From positions 124,001 through 188,000 of the forward strand of contig NZ_SNYW01000008.1 in NCBI RefSeq assembly GCF_004363235.1: a stretch of DNA of 64,000 nt, read 5' to 3'. The translations under genes and the position numbers were made by a program. The notes beneath the pieces are model-generated. The model was given only the letters and a program-made list of their open reading frames with translations, had not been told where the DNA came from and searched no databases. Every line of letters begins with the position of its first letter. The first letter of the stretch is position 1. Positions 34,448 to 43,840 of the stretch are shown here, in pieces. The stretch is from Dongia mobilis (GTDB taxonomy: Bacteria; Pseudomonadota; Alphaproteobacteria; Dongiales; Dongiaceae).

Positions 34448-37228
34448 CTACGCCGGACCCAGGAAGGCGCGCACACCGGCGATCGCGTCCTTGAGACCGA
34501 TCCGCTCGACCGTGATCTCCGCCGGAAAGGCCGAGAGCAGGCGGCTCGGCATCGCCTTGTCGAGGAGCACGAAGACGCCGCGATCATCGGCCCGCCGGAT
34601 GAGGCGGCCGAAGGCCTGTTTCAGCTTGAGGCGAGTCAGCTGGTCCTCATAGGCGGTGCCGCCGAAGGCCTGCTTGCGCGCCCGGTGGAGGAGGTCCGGG
34701 CGCGGCCAGGGCACACGGTCGAAGACGATGAGGCGCAGCGCATCTCCCGGCACGTCGACGCCGTCGCGCACCGCATCGGTGCCGAGCAGGCAGGCATCGC
34801 GGTCGCCCCGGAAGATGTCGATGAGGGTGGCGTTGTCCATCGCATCGACATGCTGGGCGAGCAGGTTGAGCCCGGCCTGTTCCAGGGCGGGGGCGATGCG
34901 CCGATGCACCTCGCGCAGGCGCTGGATCGCGGTGAAGAGGCCGAGCGCGCCGCCCCTTGCCGCCAGGAACAGGGTGCGATAGGCGGCGGCCACCTGCGCC
35001 ATGTCGTCCTTGTCGAGGTCGGTGACGATGATGACCCTGGTCTGGCGCGCATAGTCGAAGGGCGAGGGCACGCGCAGGCGATAGGCGGGCAGCGGCAGAT
35101 GCACGGTCCCGGCGCGCGCCTCAGCCCCCGCCCAGGCCAGTTCCGAGCCGCTGCCATCGGTCAGCGTCGCCGAGGTGACGACGATGCCGTGGGCCGGCTT
35201 CATCACGGTTTCCGCGAAGGGCAGGGTGGGATCGAGAAAATGCCGGTACATGCCGAGATCGAGCTCGCGCCCGTCGCTGCGTTCGAGCCCGAACCAGTCG
35301 ACGAAGGTTTGTTCCCGCTCGTCCTCGGCCATCGGTGCCGTGAGTGCTGCCAGCATGTGGCGCCAGGCGCCGGCCTCGCCATCGGCGCGGCGCACGAGGC
35401 CGCGGGCGAGCGCATCAAGGCGCTGGCGCTGCGCGCTGTCGAGGGAATCCGCTTCCTCGTCCAGGCGCCGCATCAGTCTTGCGGCCAGCGCCAGCATCGG
35501 CTGGGTCAGTTGCTTCAGGCCGCGTTCCAGTGTCACCGCCGCCAGCGCGACCGCATCTTCCAGCGGTGCGGTCGCACATTCCAGGCTGTAGCCGCTGCGC
35601 GGGCTGGCACTTCGCGCCAGCACCTGGTGTCTGACCGCCAGCAGGAAGCGCTCGCCAGCCCCCAATGGCTGGCCGTCGATCACGCGCTGCTGCCAGCCTT
35701 CGCCGGCGAGGAGTTTCGCGGCAGCCAGCACGTCCTCGACCAGTTGCGGCATCTCGGCATCGTCGAGCAGCAGGTCGTCGAGGCGGCGCTTGAGGCCCCG
35801 CGCGCGGCTCGACCGGCCGCCCTCGGCGCCCAGCAGCCAGCGCCTTAAGTCCGTCATCTCCTGCCCGGTCAGATGCGCGGCAAAGGCGCTGTCGGTGGCG
35901 CTGAACAGGTGATGGCCCTCGTCGAAGACATAGCGCGTCGGCAGGCGCTGTTCCTCGCTCTGCTCCGCGCCACCGTTCAGCGCCGCCTGGATCATCACCA
36001 GCGCATGGTTGGCGATGACGATCTCGGCCTTCTTTGCGCGCCTGACCGAGCGTTCGATGAAGCAGCGCGTGTAATGCGGGCAGGCGGCATAGATGCATTC
36101 GCCGCGCCGGTCGGCCAGCGAGAGGCTGCGGCCCGGGCCAATGAGATCGGGCAGCCAGCCCGGGAAATCGCCGCCGACCATGTCGCCGTCGCGCGTCGCC
36201 ATGACCCAGCGCGCGGCGAGGCCGAAGCCGACCGCATCCACGGGGCGCGTCGACAATTGCGCGCCCATCTCGGCCAGATTGAGCAGGCAGAGATAGTTCT
36301 CGCGCCCCTTGCGGATCACCACCTTCTGAGCCTTCTGCGCCGGATTGGGGTAGAGGCGGTCAAGCTCTTGGTCGATCTGGTGCTGCAGATGCCTGGTATA
36401 GGTGCTGATCCAGACCGGTCCCTGGTTGCGTTCGGCCCAGAGGCTCGCGGGGGCGATGTAACCCAGCGTCTTGCCCACCCCCGTGCCGGCCTCGGCCAGC
36501 ACCACTTGGGGTGCCCCTTCCTCGGCGCGCGGCGTGAAGGCGGGGACGAGGCCGGCCGAAAAATCCGCCTGTGCCGCACGCTGCTCGGCATGGGCGCCTG
36601 TCAGTTCGGCCAGGCGCCTTCGCGTCTCCTCGGCCTGGACCGGCTGGTGTCCGGGCTCCGGCGGCGGCGCGCCATCCGCCCATTCGGGGAGGTCGTCCCA
36701 GACGCCGATACCCGGGGCAGGCTTGCCGTCGTCGCGCCGGAAATCGAGCGCGGCCAGCACCAACGGTGCCCAGGCCCAGCCGGCCCGCGCCATTGCCCAG
36801 GCCAGACCGATTACGCGCCGGCGCTGGCGGTTGAGGGCGCGGAGTTCGCCCAGCAGCAGCCGTGCCGATTCATGCAGCAGGCGGATCTCGGCGGCGGCAT
36901 CGTGATGCGTGGGGACAGCGAGGCCCAAAGCCTCGGCGAGACCCTTGGCCGTCGGCAGGCAGAAGCTCGCCGGCCGCACGAAGGCATAGAGCTCCAGCAG
37001 ATCGAAGGCGGCGAACCGATCGGTGCGCAGGCGCCTTGCGCAGGCCGGCCCGTGCACCAGCAGGGGCGCGCGCGCGCGGGCACTGAGGGCCACTGTCGCC
37101 TGACTGACATGCTCGGGCGCCGCATCGCCCCGCTCCAGCCAGAGCGCCGCGCCATGCAGGGCGAGCAACGCCGGCAGATCGGCGAGTGGGACAATCCGGT
37201 CGGGAGATGTACCGCTTTCGTTCATCAC
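34448..37228 (-). CDS. DinG/XPD-type ATP-dependent DNA helicase
   Basis: 926 residues, superfamily 2. An N-terminal extension of about 200 residues precedes the helicase core. Walker A AEAGTGVGKT is at 245-254 and the Walker B-like box is FDEGHHLFS. Cysteines of the iron-sulfur cluster lie in ENYLCLL and ECIYAACPHYTRC. Motif VI is QAFGRLIRR. DinG helicases unwind R-loops and D-loops with 5'-3' polarity. The N-terminal region lacks exonuclease motifs I could recognise. Neighbouring genes are unrelated. Confidence 0.9.
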   Translation of the reverse strand: MMNESGTSPDRIVPLADLPALLALHGAALWLERGDAAPEHVSQATVALSARARAPLLVHGPACARRLRTDRFAAFDLLELYAFVRPASFCLPTAKGLAEALGLAVPTHHDAAAEIRLLHESARLLLGELRALNRQRRRVIGLAWAMARAGWAWAPLVLAALDFRRDDGKPAPGIGVWDDLPEWADGAPPPEPGHQPVQAEETRRRLAELTGAHAEQRAAQADFSAGLVPAFTPRAEEGAPQVVLAEAGTGVGKTLGYIAPASLWAERNQGPVWISTYTRHLQHQIDQELDRLYPNPAQKAQKVVIRKGRENYLCLLNLAEMGAQLSTRPVDAVGFGLAARWVMATRDGDMVGGDFPGWLPDLIGPGRSLSLADRRGECIYAACPHYTRCFIERSVRRAKKAEIVIANHALVMIQAALNGGAEQSEEQRLPTRYVFDEGHHLFSATDSAFAAHLTGQEMTDLRRWLLGAEGGRSSRARGLKRRLDDLLLDDAEMPQLVEDVLAAAKLLAGEGWQQRVIDGQPLGAGERFLLAVRHQVLARSASPRSGYSLECATAPLEDAVALAAVTLERGLKQLTQPMLALAARLMRRLDEEADSLDSAQRQRLDALARGLVRRADGEAGAWRHMLAALTAPMAEDEREQTFVDWFGLERSDGRELDLGMYRHFLDPTLPFAETVMKPAHGIVVTSATLTDGSGSELAWAGAEARAGTVHLPLPAYRLRVPSPFDYARQTRVIIVTDLDKDDMAQVAAAYRTLFLAARGGALGLFTAIQRLREVHRRIAPALEQAGLNLLAQHVDAMDNATLIDIFRGDRDACLLGTDAVRDGVDVPGDALRLIVFDRVPWPRPDLLHRARKQAFGGTAYEDQLTRLKLKQAFGRLIRRADDRGVFVLLDKAMPSRLLSAFPAEITVERIGLKDAIAGVRAFLGPA

Positions 37229-37305
37229 CGCGCTTTATGGCGCAGCCATGCGGCGATGGCAATGTGGGCTTGGGATGCGGGTGCGGAGTGGTGTCGCCGG
37301 CGGCG

Positions 37306-39063
37306 TCAGCCGGCCGGCTGGATCCTGGCGCCGATCGGCCAGGGGCGATCGAATTGCGGGCGGCCGTAATAATAACCCTGCAGGTAGTGGACGCCGGCAT
37401 TGATGAGGACGCTGGCATCGGCGTCGTTCTCGACGAACTCGGCCACGGTTTCGAGGCCGAAGGTGCCGGCGAGGCCCATCAAATTGCGGATGAACAACTG
37501 CTGGTCGGCATTGTTGGCGAGGTTGCGTACGAAGGAGCCGTCGATCTTGACCAGGTCGACGGTCAAGGCCTTCAGGTGCCGGAACGAGGTGAAGCCGGCG
37601 CCGAAATCGTCGATCGCGACGCGGCAGCCGACATCGCGCACGACATTGACGAAGCGGGCCGATTCCTCGATGTCGTGGAGTGCTGCCGTCTCGGTGATCT
37701 CGACGATCAGCCGCTCGGCGATCGAGGGCGTCGCCTTCACCGCGGCGATGAGGGCGCGCAGCCAGGATTGGTCGGTGGCGGTGAGGCCGGAGATGTTGAG
37801 CGAGAGCACGGCAGCCGGGTCGCGCCGCAACTCGCCCACCGTCATGTCGAGGACATAGCGGTCCATCAGGCGCGTCATGCCGAGCTGCTCAACCACCGGG
37901 ATGAAGGCGCCAGCCGGCAGGATCTTGCCGTCCTCGTCGCGCATCCGCAGCAGGCATTCGTATTTCGAGACGGTCAGGGTCTGTGCCGCCACGATCGGCT
38001 GGTAGGTGAAGATCAGGCGCTCCTCGCGCATCGCCTGCTGCACCTGGGTGCCGATGTCGAGCGTGCGGCGATAGAGCAGGGTCTGCTGTTCCGAGGGGCG
38101 GTAGACATTGGCGCAGCAGCGCCCCGCCTTCTTGGCATAGGCGAGGGCCGATTCCGCCTTGGTCATCACCTCATAGGCGGTGTTGACCAGGCCCGGGAAC
38201 AGCACGCAGCCGATCGAGACGGTGACCGGGATGGACTGGCCGTTGATCTCGATCGCCTGGTTGCGCATGGTCTCGATGATGCGGTCCATGCATTGGGTGA
38301 CGCATTCCTCCGGGCAATTGCCCAGCAGCACGCCGAAGCGGTCGCCGCCGAGGCGCCCGATGATGTCGCTGGCGCGCAGCACACGGTCGAAGCGCTGGCC
38401 GATCGCCACCAGCACGGCGTCGCCGATCTCGTAGCCATAGGCGTTGTTGACCATGGCAAGCTTGTCGACGCCGATCACCAGGAAGGCGCCGGCAAGGCCG
38501 AAGCGGCGCGCGGCGGAGAGGGCATGGTCCAGCTCGTCGCGCAGGCGCGCGCGGTTGAAATGGCCGGTCAGCTCGTCGTAATTGGCGATGCGCTCGAGGC
38601 GCGCCTCGTTCTGCTTCCTTTGCGTGATGATGCGCATGGTGCCGGACATGGCGCGCGGCATGCCGTTGGCGTCCAGCTCGACGCGGCCGCGGTCATGCAC
38701 CCAGATGACGATGCCCTGGGCGTTGCGGACGCGGTACTCGCAGTCATAGGTGTCGCCCTGGCTGAAATGGTCGGAGAGCGCCTTGAGGCGCCGCGGCAGG
38801 TCCTCGGGATGGATGCGGTTGTTGAAGCCATGGCCGCTGGCGATGGCCTGCTCGGCCTCGCCCAGCACCTCTTCCACGTCGCCGGCCCAGTTGAGCCGGT
38901 CGGAAAGGATGTCCCAGCGATAGAGAATGTCGCCCGAGCCGCGGATCGCCTGTTGCAGCCATTCGGGTGCCGCGCGCGGGCTGTCGGAATCGCCGGCGAT
39001 CGCGTCCAGAACCGAATCCGGCGACAAAGGATCAACCTCTTGCTCGTTCCTCAGGGCCGTCAC
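37306..39063 (-). CDS. PAS-GGDEF-EAL protein with degenerate GGDEF (GGDRF)
   Basis: 585 residues, cytoplasmic. PAS domain at about 35-150, GGDEF at 155-320, EAL at 335-580. The GGDEF A-site reads GGDRF (239-243), so cyclase activity is improbable. The EAL domain retains IDDFGAGFTSF, EITETA, KIDGSFV and the AEFVEN glutamates, with ECL at the EAL signature. It is likely a c-di-GMP phosphodiesterase controlled by the PAS sensor and perhaps GTP binding to the inactive GGDEF domain. A 24-bp palindrome lies upstream. Confidence 0.88.
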   Translation of the reverse strand: MTALRNEQEVDPLSPDSVLDAIAGDSDSPRAAPEWLQQAIRGSGDILYRWDILSDRLNWAGDVEEVLGEAEQAIASGHGFNNRIHPEDLPRRLKALSDHFSQGDTYDCEYRVRNAQGIVIWVHDRGRVELDANGMPRAMSGTMRIITQRKQNEARLERIANYDELTGHFNRARLRDELDHALSAARRFGLAGAFLVIGVDKLAMVNNAYGYEIGDAVLVAIGQRFDRVLRASDIIGRLGGDRFGVLLGNCPEECVTQCMDRIIETMRNQAIEINGQSIPVTVSIGCVLFPGLVNTAYEVMTKAESALAYAKKAGRCCANVYRPSEQQTLLYRRTLDIGTQVQQAMREERLIFTYQPIVAAQTLTVSKYECLLRMRDEDGKILPAGAFIPVVEQLGMTRLMDRYVLDMTVGELRRDPAAVLSLNISGLTATDQSWLRALIAAVKATPSIAERLIVEITETAALHDIEESARFVNVVRDVGCRVAIDDFGAGFTSFRHLKALTVDLVKIDGSFVRNLANNADQQLFIRNLMGLAGTFGLETVAEFVENDADASVLINAGVHYLQGYYYGRPQFDRPWPIGARIQPAG

Positions 39064-39408
39064 GAGCGCTCCTCAATCGCCACCGCCTGCCAACAGACAG
39101 AGACCCTAACGCCGAGAGTCTAAACAAAGTCCTAAAAGTTGACTCATCGGCCATATTACGGGGCCATGTCGCGGGCCATATTCCGGGCCGGTTCCGATCC
39201 GACCGGCCTGGGGCCATTCTGTGACATCGCCGACCAGAGATATGGTAAACATTTGTTTACCATAAATATTTCGCCCCGCGGCCGGCCGATCACGGATCTG
39301 GATGTGTGCTTCCGGCGGTTTCTGCCGGGGCGGGGGCTTGTGCCTCAATCGAATTTATCTAAAATTCTATCTAATTCTCCAGCCACCCCCCGAACCGAAG
39401 CGGATTTG
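39064..39408. promoter_or_regulatory. Divergent intergenic region with 24-bp perfect palindrome
   Basis: 345 nt between the GGDEF/EAL gene (-, starts 39063) and a hypothetical gene (+, starts 39409). The palindrome at 39241-39264 has perfect 11-bp arms (TATGGTAAACA and its complement) around TT. It is central in the region and AT-rich, so it is well placed to control both genes. AT-rich stretches at 39250-39275 and 39350-39380 could be promoters. The regulator is unknown. Confidence 0.65.
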
Positions 39409-39939
39409 ATGGCCGAGATCGGTCGCCTGCTCTTTCTGCCGCCACCGGCCGTTCCCGGCCGGGCGGGAACGATTCAGCCGGGCGGTTCGCAGCCTGCCCA
39501 GATCTCGCCAAACCGGTATCCGGCGAACCAGTCTCCCGCGGCGGGGGGGATCGGTGCCGCGGAGGGGGCGGCGGACCGACAGGAAAATGCCCGCGCCAAG
39601 GCCTTCCGCTTCCGGGTCTATGACGGCGGCAGGCCGGATGAAAGCCTCTCCGGCAATGCCGGCGTGCCGGCGCGGGATGCCGCCGCGAACCGCGCCGCCG
39701 GCGCCGAGGCGCGCCGCGAATCGGCCGCTGCCGGCGAATCGCGCCGGGTGCCGGCAGATGCCGTTACCGCCAGCGGGTTCTCAGCCCCCTTTCTGGCCCA
39801 GCTCATCGCCCAGGAGCAGCTGCGCCCCGGCCTCTACGATCCGCCGCTGCAGCAAGCCGACCGCGCCTACCGCCAGGCCGGCGGCGAGCCGGCGCTGGCC
39901 GATGGCAGCGGCGCGGCACGCTTCCGGCTGGCGGTCTAG
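39409..39939 (+). CDS. Hypothetical Ala/Arg/Pro-rich protein
   Basis: 176 residues from the ATG at 39409; an open frame continues upstream to 39139 but crosses the palindrome and has odd composition. The first 12 residues (MAEIGRLLFLPP) are followed by a low-complexity Ala/Gly/Arg/Pro stretch to about 125. A more ordered tail has FLAQLIAQEQLRPGLYDPPL and ADRAYRQAGG. This tail pattern is common in small Rhodospirillales proteins of unknown function. No membrane helix. Confidence 0.6.
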   Translation: MAEIGRLLFLPPPAVPGRAGTIQPGGSQPAQISPNRYPANQSPAAGGIGAAEGAADRQENARAKAFRFRVYDGGRPDESLSGNAGVPARDAAANRAAGAEARRESAAAGESRRVPADAVTASGFSAPFLAQLIAQEQLRPGLYDPPLQQADRAYRQAGGEPALADGSGAARFRLAV

Positions 39940-39986
39940 CCGTCCTGTTGCCGGCGACTCCGTCCCTCCCGTAATCTCGCCGCCGC

Positions 39987-40337
39987 ATGACACCCTTCGG
40001 ACAGAAGCTGCGCGAACTCCGCCAGCAGCATGAGCGCCAGCTGAAGGACATGGCGAGGGCCCTCAAGGTCTCCTCCGCCTATCTCTCGGCGCTGGAGCAC
40101 GGCCATCGCGCGCGTCCCAAGGCCGGCTTCGTGCAGCAGGTTGCCGCCTATTTCAACCTCGCTTGGGACGAGGTAGACGAGTTGAAGGCGCTGGCCGACC
40201 TCTCCGACCCCAGGGTCACGATCGAGACCGGCGGGCTGTCGCCGCTGGCCACCGAGCTTGCCAACCGCCTTGCCAGGCGTATCGCCGATCTCGACGCGGA
40301 CACGCTGGGCGAGATCAACGAGCGGCTGAAGCGCTGA
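39987..40337 (+). CDS. XRE-family helix-turn-helix regulator
   Basis: 116 residues. An N-terminal Cro/C1-type DNA-binding domain (FGQKLRELRQQHERQLKDMARAL, SSAYLSALEHGHRARP) covers about 4-70, followed by a short helical tail. Starts 47 nt after the hypothetical gene on the same strand. Targets unknown; it could control the adjacent AmpG-like operon. Confidence 0.85.
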   Translation: MTPFGQKLRELRQQHERQLKDMARALKVSSAYLSALEHGHRARPKAGFVQQVAAYFNLAWDEVDELKALADLSDPRVTIETGGLSPLATELANRLARRIADLDADTLGEINERLKR

Positions 40338-40411
40338 CATTGCGGCCCACGGCAATCTGATTCAGCATGGCGCGCGATCAAGGACCCCGAGTCGCCGGTG
40401 AAGGACAGAGC

Positions 40412-41734
40412 ATGAGCGTCGAACGTCAGGTCGGTTGGTGGGAGGCCATGTCGGTCTATCTGACGCGCCGCCAGATCATCATCCTGGTGATGGGATTTGC
40501 CAGCGGCCTGCCCTTGCTGCTGACCTTGTCGACCCTGTCCTATTGGCTTTCCAAGGTCGGCGTCGACAAGACCACCATCGGCCTTTTCACCCTGGTCGGT
40601 ATTCCCTACACGCTGAAATTCGCCTGGTCGCCGATCATCGACCATCTGCGCCTGCCGCTCATCGGCCGCATCGGCCGGCGCAAGAGCTGGCTGTTCCTGT
40701 GCCAGGCGGGGCTGGTCGCGGTCATCTTCCTGATGGGGCGGACCGACCCCACCATCGATCCCGAGTTCACGGCCATTCTCGCCATCCTGGTCGCCTTCTT
40801 CTCGGCCAGCCAGGACATCGTCATCGATGCCTATCGCATCGAAATTCTGCGCGACGACGAACAGGGCGCCGGCGCCGGCACGACCCAGGTCGGCTATCGC
40901 ATCGGCATGCTGCTGGCCGGCGCGGGCGTCACGGCGATGTCCGATTTCATCGACTGGCCGACCATCTTTGCCATCCTCGCCATCGCCGCGGCGCTTTGCG
41001 CCGCCTTCACCCTGTTCGTGCCGGAACCGCAACGGCGCGGCGTTGAGACGGCCAAACGGAAAAGCTATGCCGACTGGCTCAATCAGGCGGCGGTGCGGCC
41101 CTTCGCCGATTTCATGGGTCGCCGCGGCTGGATCGTCATCCTGCTCTTCATCCTGTTTTACAAATATGGCGACGCCTTCGGCGGCGCCATGGCCAACCCC
41201 TTCTATGTCGAGCTCGGTTTCACCGGCACCGAGATCGCCGCCATATCCAAGCTCTATGGCGTCATCGCCACCCTGGTGGGTGGCGTACTCGGTGGTTTGA
41301 TCGTCGCGCGCTACGGCCTGTTCCGGACGCTGCTGGTCGGCGGCGTGCTGCAGGCCGTCACCAATCTGCTGTTCAGCTACCTGGCGATGATGGGCAACGA
41401 CCTCCTCTGGCTGGGTGTTGCCATCACGGCCGACAATCTGGCGGGCGGCGTCGCCGCGGCCGCCCTCGTCGCCTATCTCTCCGGCCTCTGCAATGTCGCC
41501 TTCACGGCGACGCAATATGCCCTCTTCAGCTCCTTCATGGCGCAGGGCCGCACGATCCTGTCCAGCGGCAGCGGCTGGTTCGCCGATCATCTGGACTGGG
41601 TCACGTTCTGGGCGCTGACTACGGTGATGGCGATCCCGGGACTGCTGCTGTTGTTCTGGATCGCAAAGCTCTATCCCCAGGGCATGACCGCAAAGCCGCC
41701 GACGGCGGCCGGGGCAGCTGTCCTGCCGACATGA
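40412..41734 (+). CDS. AmpG-like major facilitator (muropeptide permease family)
   Basis: 440 residues with about 12 hydrophobic segments. SASQDIVIDAYRIEIL is the AmpG-type signature, and YWLSKVGVDKTTIGLFTLVG with YTLKFAWSPIID marks the first helices. AmpG imports anhydro-muropeptides for cell-wall recycling. The start is the ATG at 40412, with GAAGGA upstream. The stop overlaps the ATG of the SelW-like gene (ATGA). Confidence 0.88.
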   Translation: MSVERQVGWWEAMSVYLTRRQIIILVMGFASGLPLLLTLSTLSYWLSKVGVDKTTIGLFTLVGIPYTLKFAWSPIIDHLRLPLIGRIGRRKSWLFLCQAGLVAVIFLMGRTDPTIDPEFTAILAILVAFFSASQDIVIDAYRIEILRDDEQGAGAGTTQVGYRIGMLLAGAGVTAMSDFIDWPTIFAILAIAAALCAAFTLFVPEPQRRGVETAKRKSYADWLNQAAVRPFADFMGRRGWIVILLFILFYKYGDAFGGAMANPFYVELGFTGTEIAAISKLYGVIATLVGGVLGGLIVARYGLFRTLLVGGVLQAVTNLLFSYLAMMGNDLLWLGVAITADNLAGGVAAAALVAYLSGLCNVAFTATQYALFSSFMAQGRTILSSGSGWFADHLDWVTFWALTTVMAIPGLLLLFWIAKLYPQGMTAKPPTAAGAAVLPT

Positions 41735-42012
41735 AACCAATCGTCACCATCACCTATTGCACGCAATGCCGCTGGCTGCTGCGGGCCGGTTGGACGGCGC
41801 AGGAATTGCTGGTGACCTTCGAGGAGGAATTGGGCGGCGTGACGCTGATCCCCGGCAGCAGCGGCATCTTCGAGGTGCGGGCGGCGGATCAGATCATCTG
41901 GTCGCGCAAGGATGAGGGGCGGTTTCCGGAATTGAAGGAGTTGAAACAGCGCCTGCGCGATCAGATTGCTCCCGACCGCGCACTCGGCCATTCCGAGCGG
42001 CAGCCGGAATAA
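41731..42012 (+). CDS. Rdx/SelW-family thioredoxin-like protein (Cys form)
   Basis: 93 residues. The conserved TYCTQCRWLLRAGW gives a CxxC redox site followed by the family's W. The mid-part GGVTLIPGSSGIFEV and KDEGRFPELKELKQRLRD complete the Rdx/SelW fold. The first position is Cys rather than selenocysteine. It probably works as a small glutathione- or thioredoxin-linked oxidoreductase. Translationally coupled to the AmpG-like gene by a 4-nt overlap, which is unusual company. Confidence 0.88.
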   Translation: MKPIVTITYCTQCRWLLRAGWTAQELLVTFEEELGGVTLIPGSSGIFEVRAADQIIWSRKDEGRFPELKELKQRLRDQIAPDRALGHSERQPE

Positions 42013-42057
42013 CACCATTCTCCAGCTGCCGCGGTTCCCCACCTGATAACGGCGCCA

Positions 42058-42071
42058 ATGACAATTGTCAT
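42058..42071. promoter_or_regulatory. 14-bp perfect palindrome before the ELM1-family gene
   Basis: ATGACAATTGTCAT lies 84 nt upstream of the ATG at 42155. A 6-bp hairpin (CGGTCT / AGACCG) follows at 42073-42087. The palindrome looks like an operator; no regulator can be named. Confidence 0.45.
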
Positions 42072-42154
42072 CGGTCTGCAAGACCGGCGTCAGCCTGTCG
42101 TCATCAACCCTGTCCTAGGTTTTGTCGGACAATTCCGGGACGGGGAATCGGGCG

Positions 42155-43555
42155 ATGACTGATGACAAGGCGCTGGCGGCGCCGGATATGCGTTTGCCAT
42201 TCGACCTGGCGCAAGGCCAATTGCCGGGAAAGCCGCCGCTGGTCTGGCTGCTGCAGGGGCCGCGCCTCGGCGACAACGAGCAGGTGCTGGCGCTGGGCGC
42301 TGCCTTGGCCCGGCGTTTCGGCTGGCCGGCCGAGGTGAAGCAGATCGCCTATCGCCATGCGCCGGCAGCACGCGTGCCGCTCGAACACGCCCTAGACCAT
42401 GTCGACCGCGCCGCCAGCGCCGATATCGGCGCCGCCGATTCTACGCCGGCGCATTTTTCCTATCCCGATCTGGTGGTTTCCATCGGCCGCCGCGCGGCGC
42501 CGGTCGCGCGCTGGATCAAGACGCGGAAAAACCCCGCCGCGATCCATGTGCAGCTCGGCCGCTACCAGGACCACTACCGCGATATCGACCTGCTGGTGAG
42601 CACGGCGCAATACGCACTGCCCGCCGCACCCAATGTGCTGCACCTCACCCTCCCCGTCACGGCACGGCCGGAAGCGTCGCTGGCCGCCGCAGCCACCTCC
42701 TTTGCCGGCCGGTTCGCCGCCCTCCCGAGGCCCCTCATCGGCGTATTGGCGGGCGGCCCTTCCCGGCCGATCGATTTCGGCGAATCCGACGGGCGGCAGC
42801 TGCTGGAGCGGGCCCTCGGCCTGGTACGGGCGACCGGCGGTACGTTGCTGGTCGCCGCCTCGCCGCGGACCCCGGCCGCGGTGCAGGATCTCTTCGCCCG
42901 CGACCTGCCGGCGCCGCATCAGTTTTTCCCCTTCCGGCGCGACCGCACAGGCCCCAATCCCTATCTTGGCCTGCTCGCCCTGGCCGATGCCTTCATCGTC
43001 ACCAGCGACAGCATCTCGATGCTGGCCGATGCCGCCCTCACCGGCCGTCCGCTCCGGCTTTTCGCGCTGCCGGCGACGCCACGCCCGCCCCTCTGGATGC
43101 CGAGCCGGCCGCTGCACTGGCTGGGCCGCCGCCGGCTGCAAAGGCTGGAGCGGGGCAGCCCTGCCGATTGGCTCGACCGCCGCTTCGAGGCCGCGGTCCG
43201 CCGCGGCCAGGCGCAGCCGATCCGCCATGTGCCGATTCTGACCAACCGGCTGCTGCGCAACGGGCTGGTGGCGCGGCTGGACGCCGAACAAGCGGGCGGG
43301 GATCAAGCAGGCGCGGAGCAAGCAGGCAGGGGGTCGGCGGGTCTGGCTGGTCCGGAGCCGGTCAACCGGGTTTTGGCCGATCTTTGCGCCTGCGAACTGG
43401 ACATGGTGGCAAGCCGCATCGCGGCGCTGCTGGCCGAGCGGCAGGCGCGAATCGAGGCGGAGAATCTGGGAATCCGAACGGCCGCTGCCGCGGCCCCCGC
43501 CACCGGGATGCTGGCCGGGGGGCGCCTTGCGGCCCTAGCCCCGGCGGCCGAATAG
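42155..43555 (+). CDS. ELM1/DUF1022-family protein
   Basis: 466 residues from the ATG at 42155. The family is shared with plant mitochondrial fission factor ELM1 and has a glycosyltransferase B-like fold. Conserved pieces include PLVWLLQGPRLGDNEQ, DLVVSIGRRAAPVARWIK, IGVLAGGPSRP and FIVTSDSISMLADAA. The C-terminal ~90 residues, after the conserved core, are Ala/Gly/Gln-rich and seem specific to this lineage. The molecular activity is not established. Its 3' end overlaps the convergent small membrane protein gene by 21 nt. Confidence 0.8.
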   Translation: MTDDKALAAPDMRLPFDLAQGQLPGKPPLVWLLQGPRLGDNEQVLALGAALARRFGWPAEVKQIAYRHAPAARVPLEHALDHVDRAASADIGAADSTPAHFSYPDLVVSIGRRAAPVARWIKTRKNPAAIHVQLGRYQDHYRDIDLLVSTAQYALPAAPNVLHLTLPVTARPEASLAAAATSFAGRFAALPRPLIGVLAGGPSRPIDFGESDGRQLLERALGLVRATGGTLLVAASPRTPAAVQDLFARDLPAPHQFFPFRRDRTGPNPYLGLLALADAFIVTSDSISMLADAALTGRPLRLFALPATPRPPLWMPSRPLHWLGRRRLQRLERGSPADWLDRRFEAAVRRGQAQPIRHVPILTNRLLRNGLVARLDAEQAGGDQAGAEQAGRGSAGLAGPEPVNRVLADLCACELDMVASRIAALLAERQARIEAENLGIRTAAAAAPATGMLAGGRLAALAPAAE

Positions 43556-43840
43556 CTCGAAAAAGACCAGCAGGACGAGGCCGCACAGGGCCAGCCCCCC
43601 GCCGGCCAGGGCGATCGCCTGGTCCTGCAGCACGCCGAGGCCGACGGCCGCGATCGTGGCCCCCATAACGATGTCGAGGGCCATCAGGATGACGATGGCG
43701 CGGTGGATGCTGTCCTTCCGCCGGTCGCCCTCGCGCCTTTCCAGCGGTCGCATATCCTGGTGACCGCCAACCGGGCGGCTGTTGTCGGGCATCTCGCTGT
43801 CGGACATCTTGCTGTCGGGCATACTGCTGTCACTGGGCAT
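43535..43840 (-). CDS. Small membrane protein
   Basis: 101 residues from an ATG with GGAGGGGAGA upstream. The N-terminus (1-40) is polar and repetitive (SSMPDSKMSDSEMPDNS), and the LERREGDRRKDS segment is charged. Two hydrophobic helices follow at about 47-66 and 72-96, ending FGRRG. No family recognised. The 5' in-frame extension upstream of the chosen start is discarded because of the strong ribosome site. Confidence 0.7.
   Translation of the reverse strand: MPSDSSMPDSKMSDSEMPDNSRPVGGHQDMRPLERREGDRRKDSIHRAIVILMALDIVMGATIAAVGLGVLQDQAIALAGGGLALCGLVLLVFFELFGRRG

Noticed and set aside
41758-41772. Selenocysteine in the SelW-like protein
   Set aside because: The site is encoded as Cys-x-x-Cys with ordinary TGC codons.
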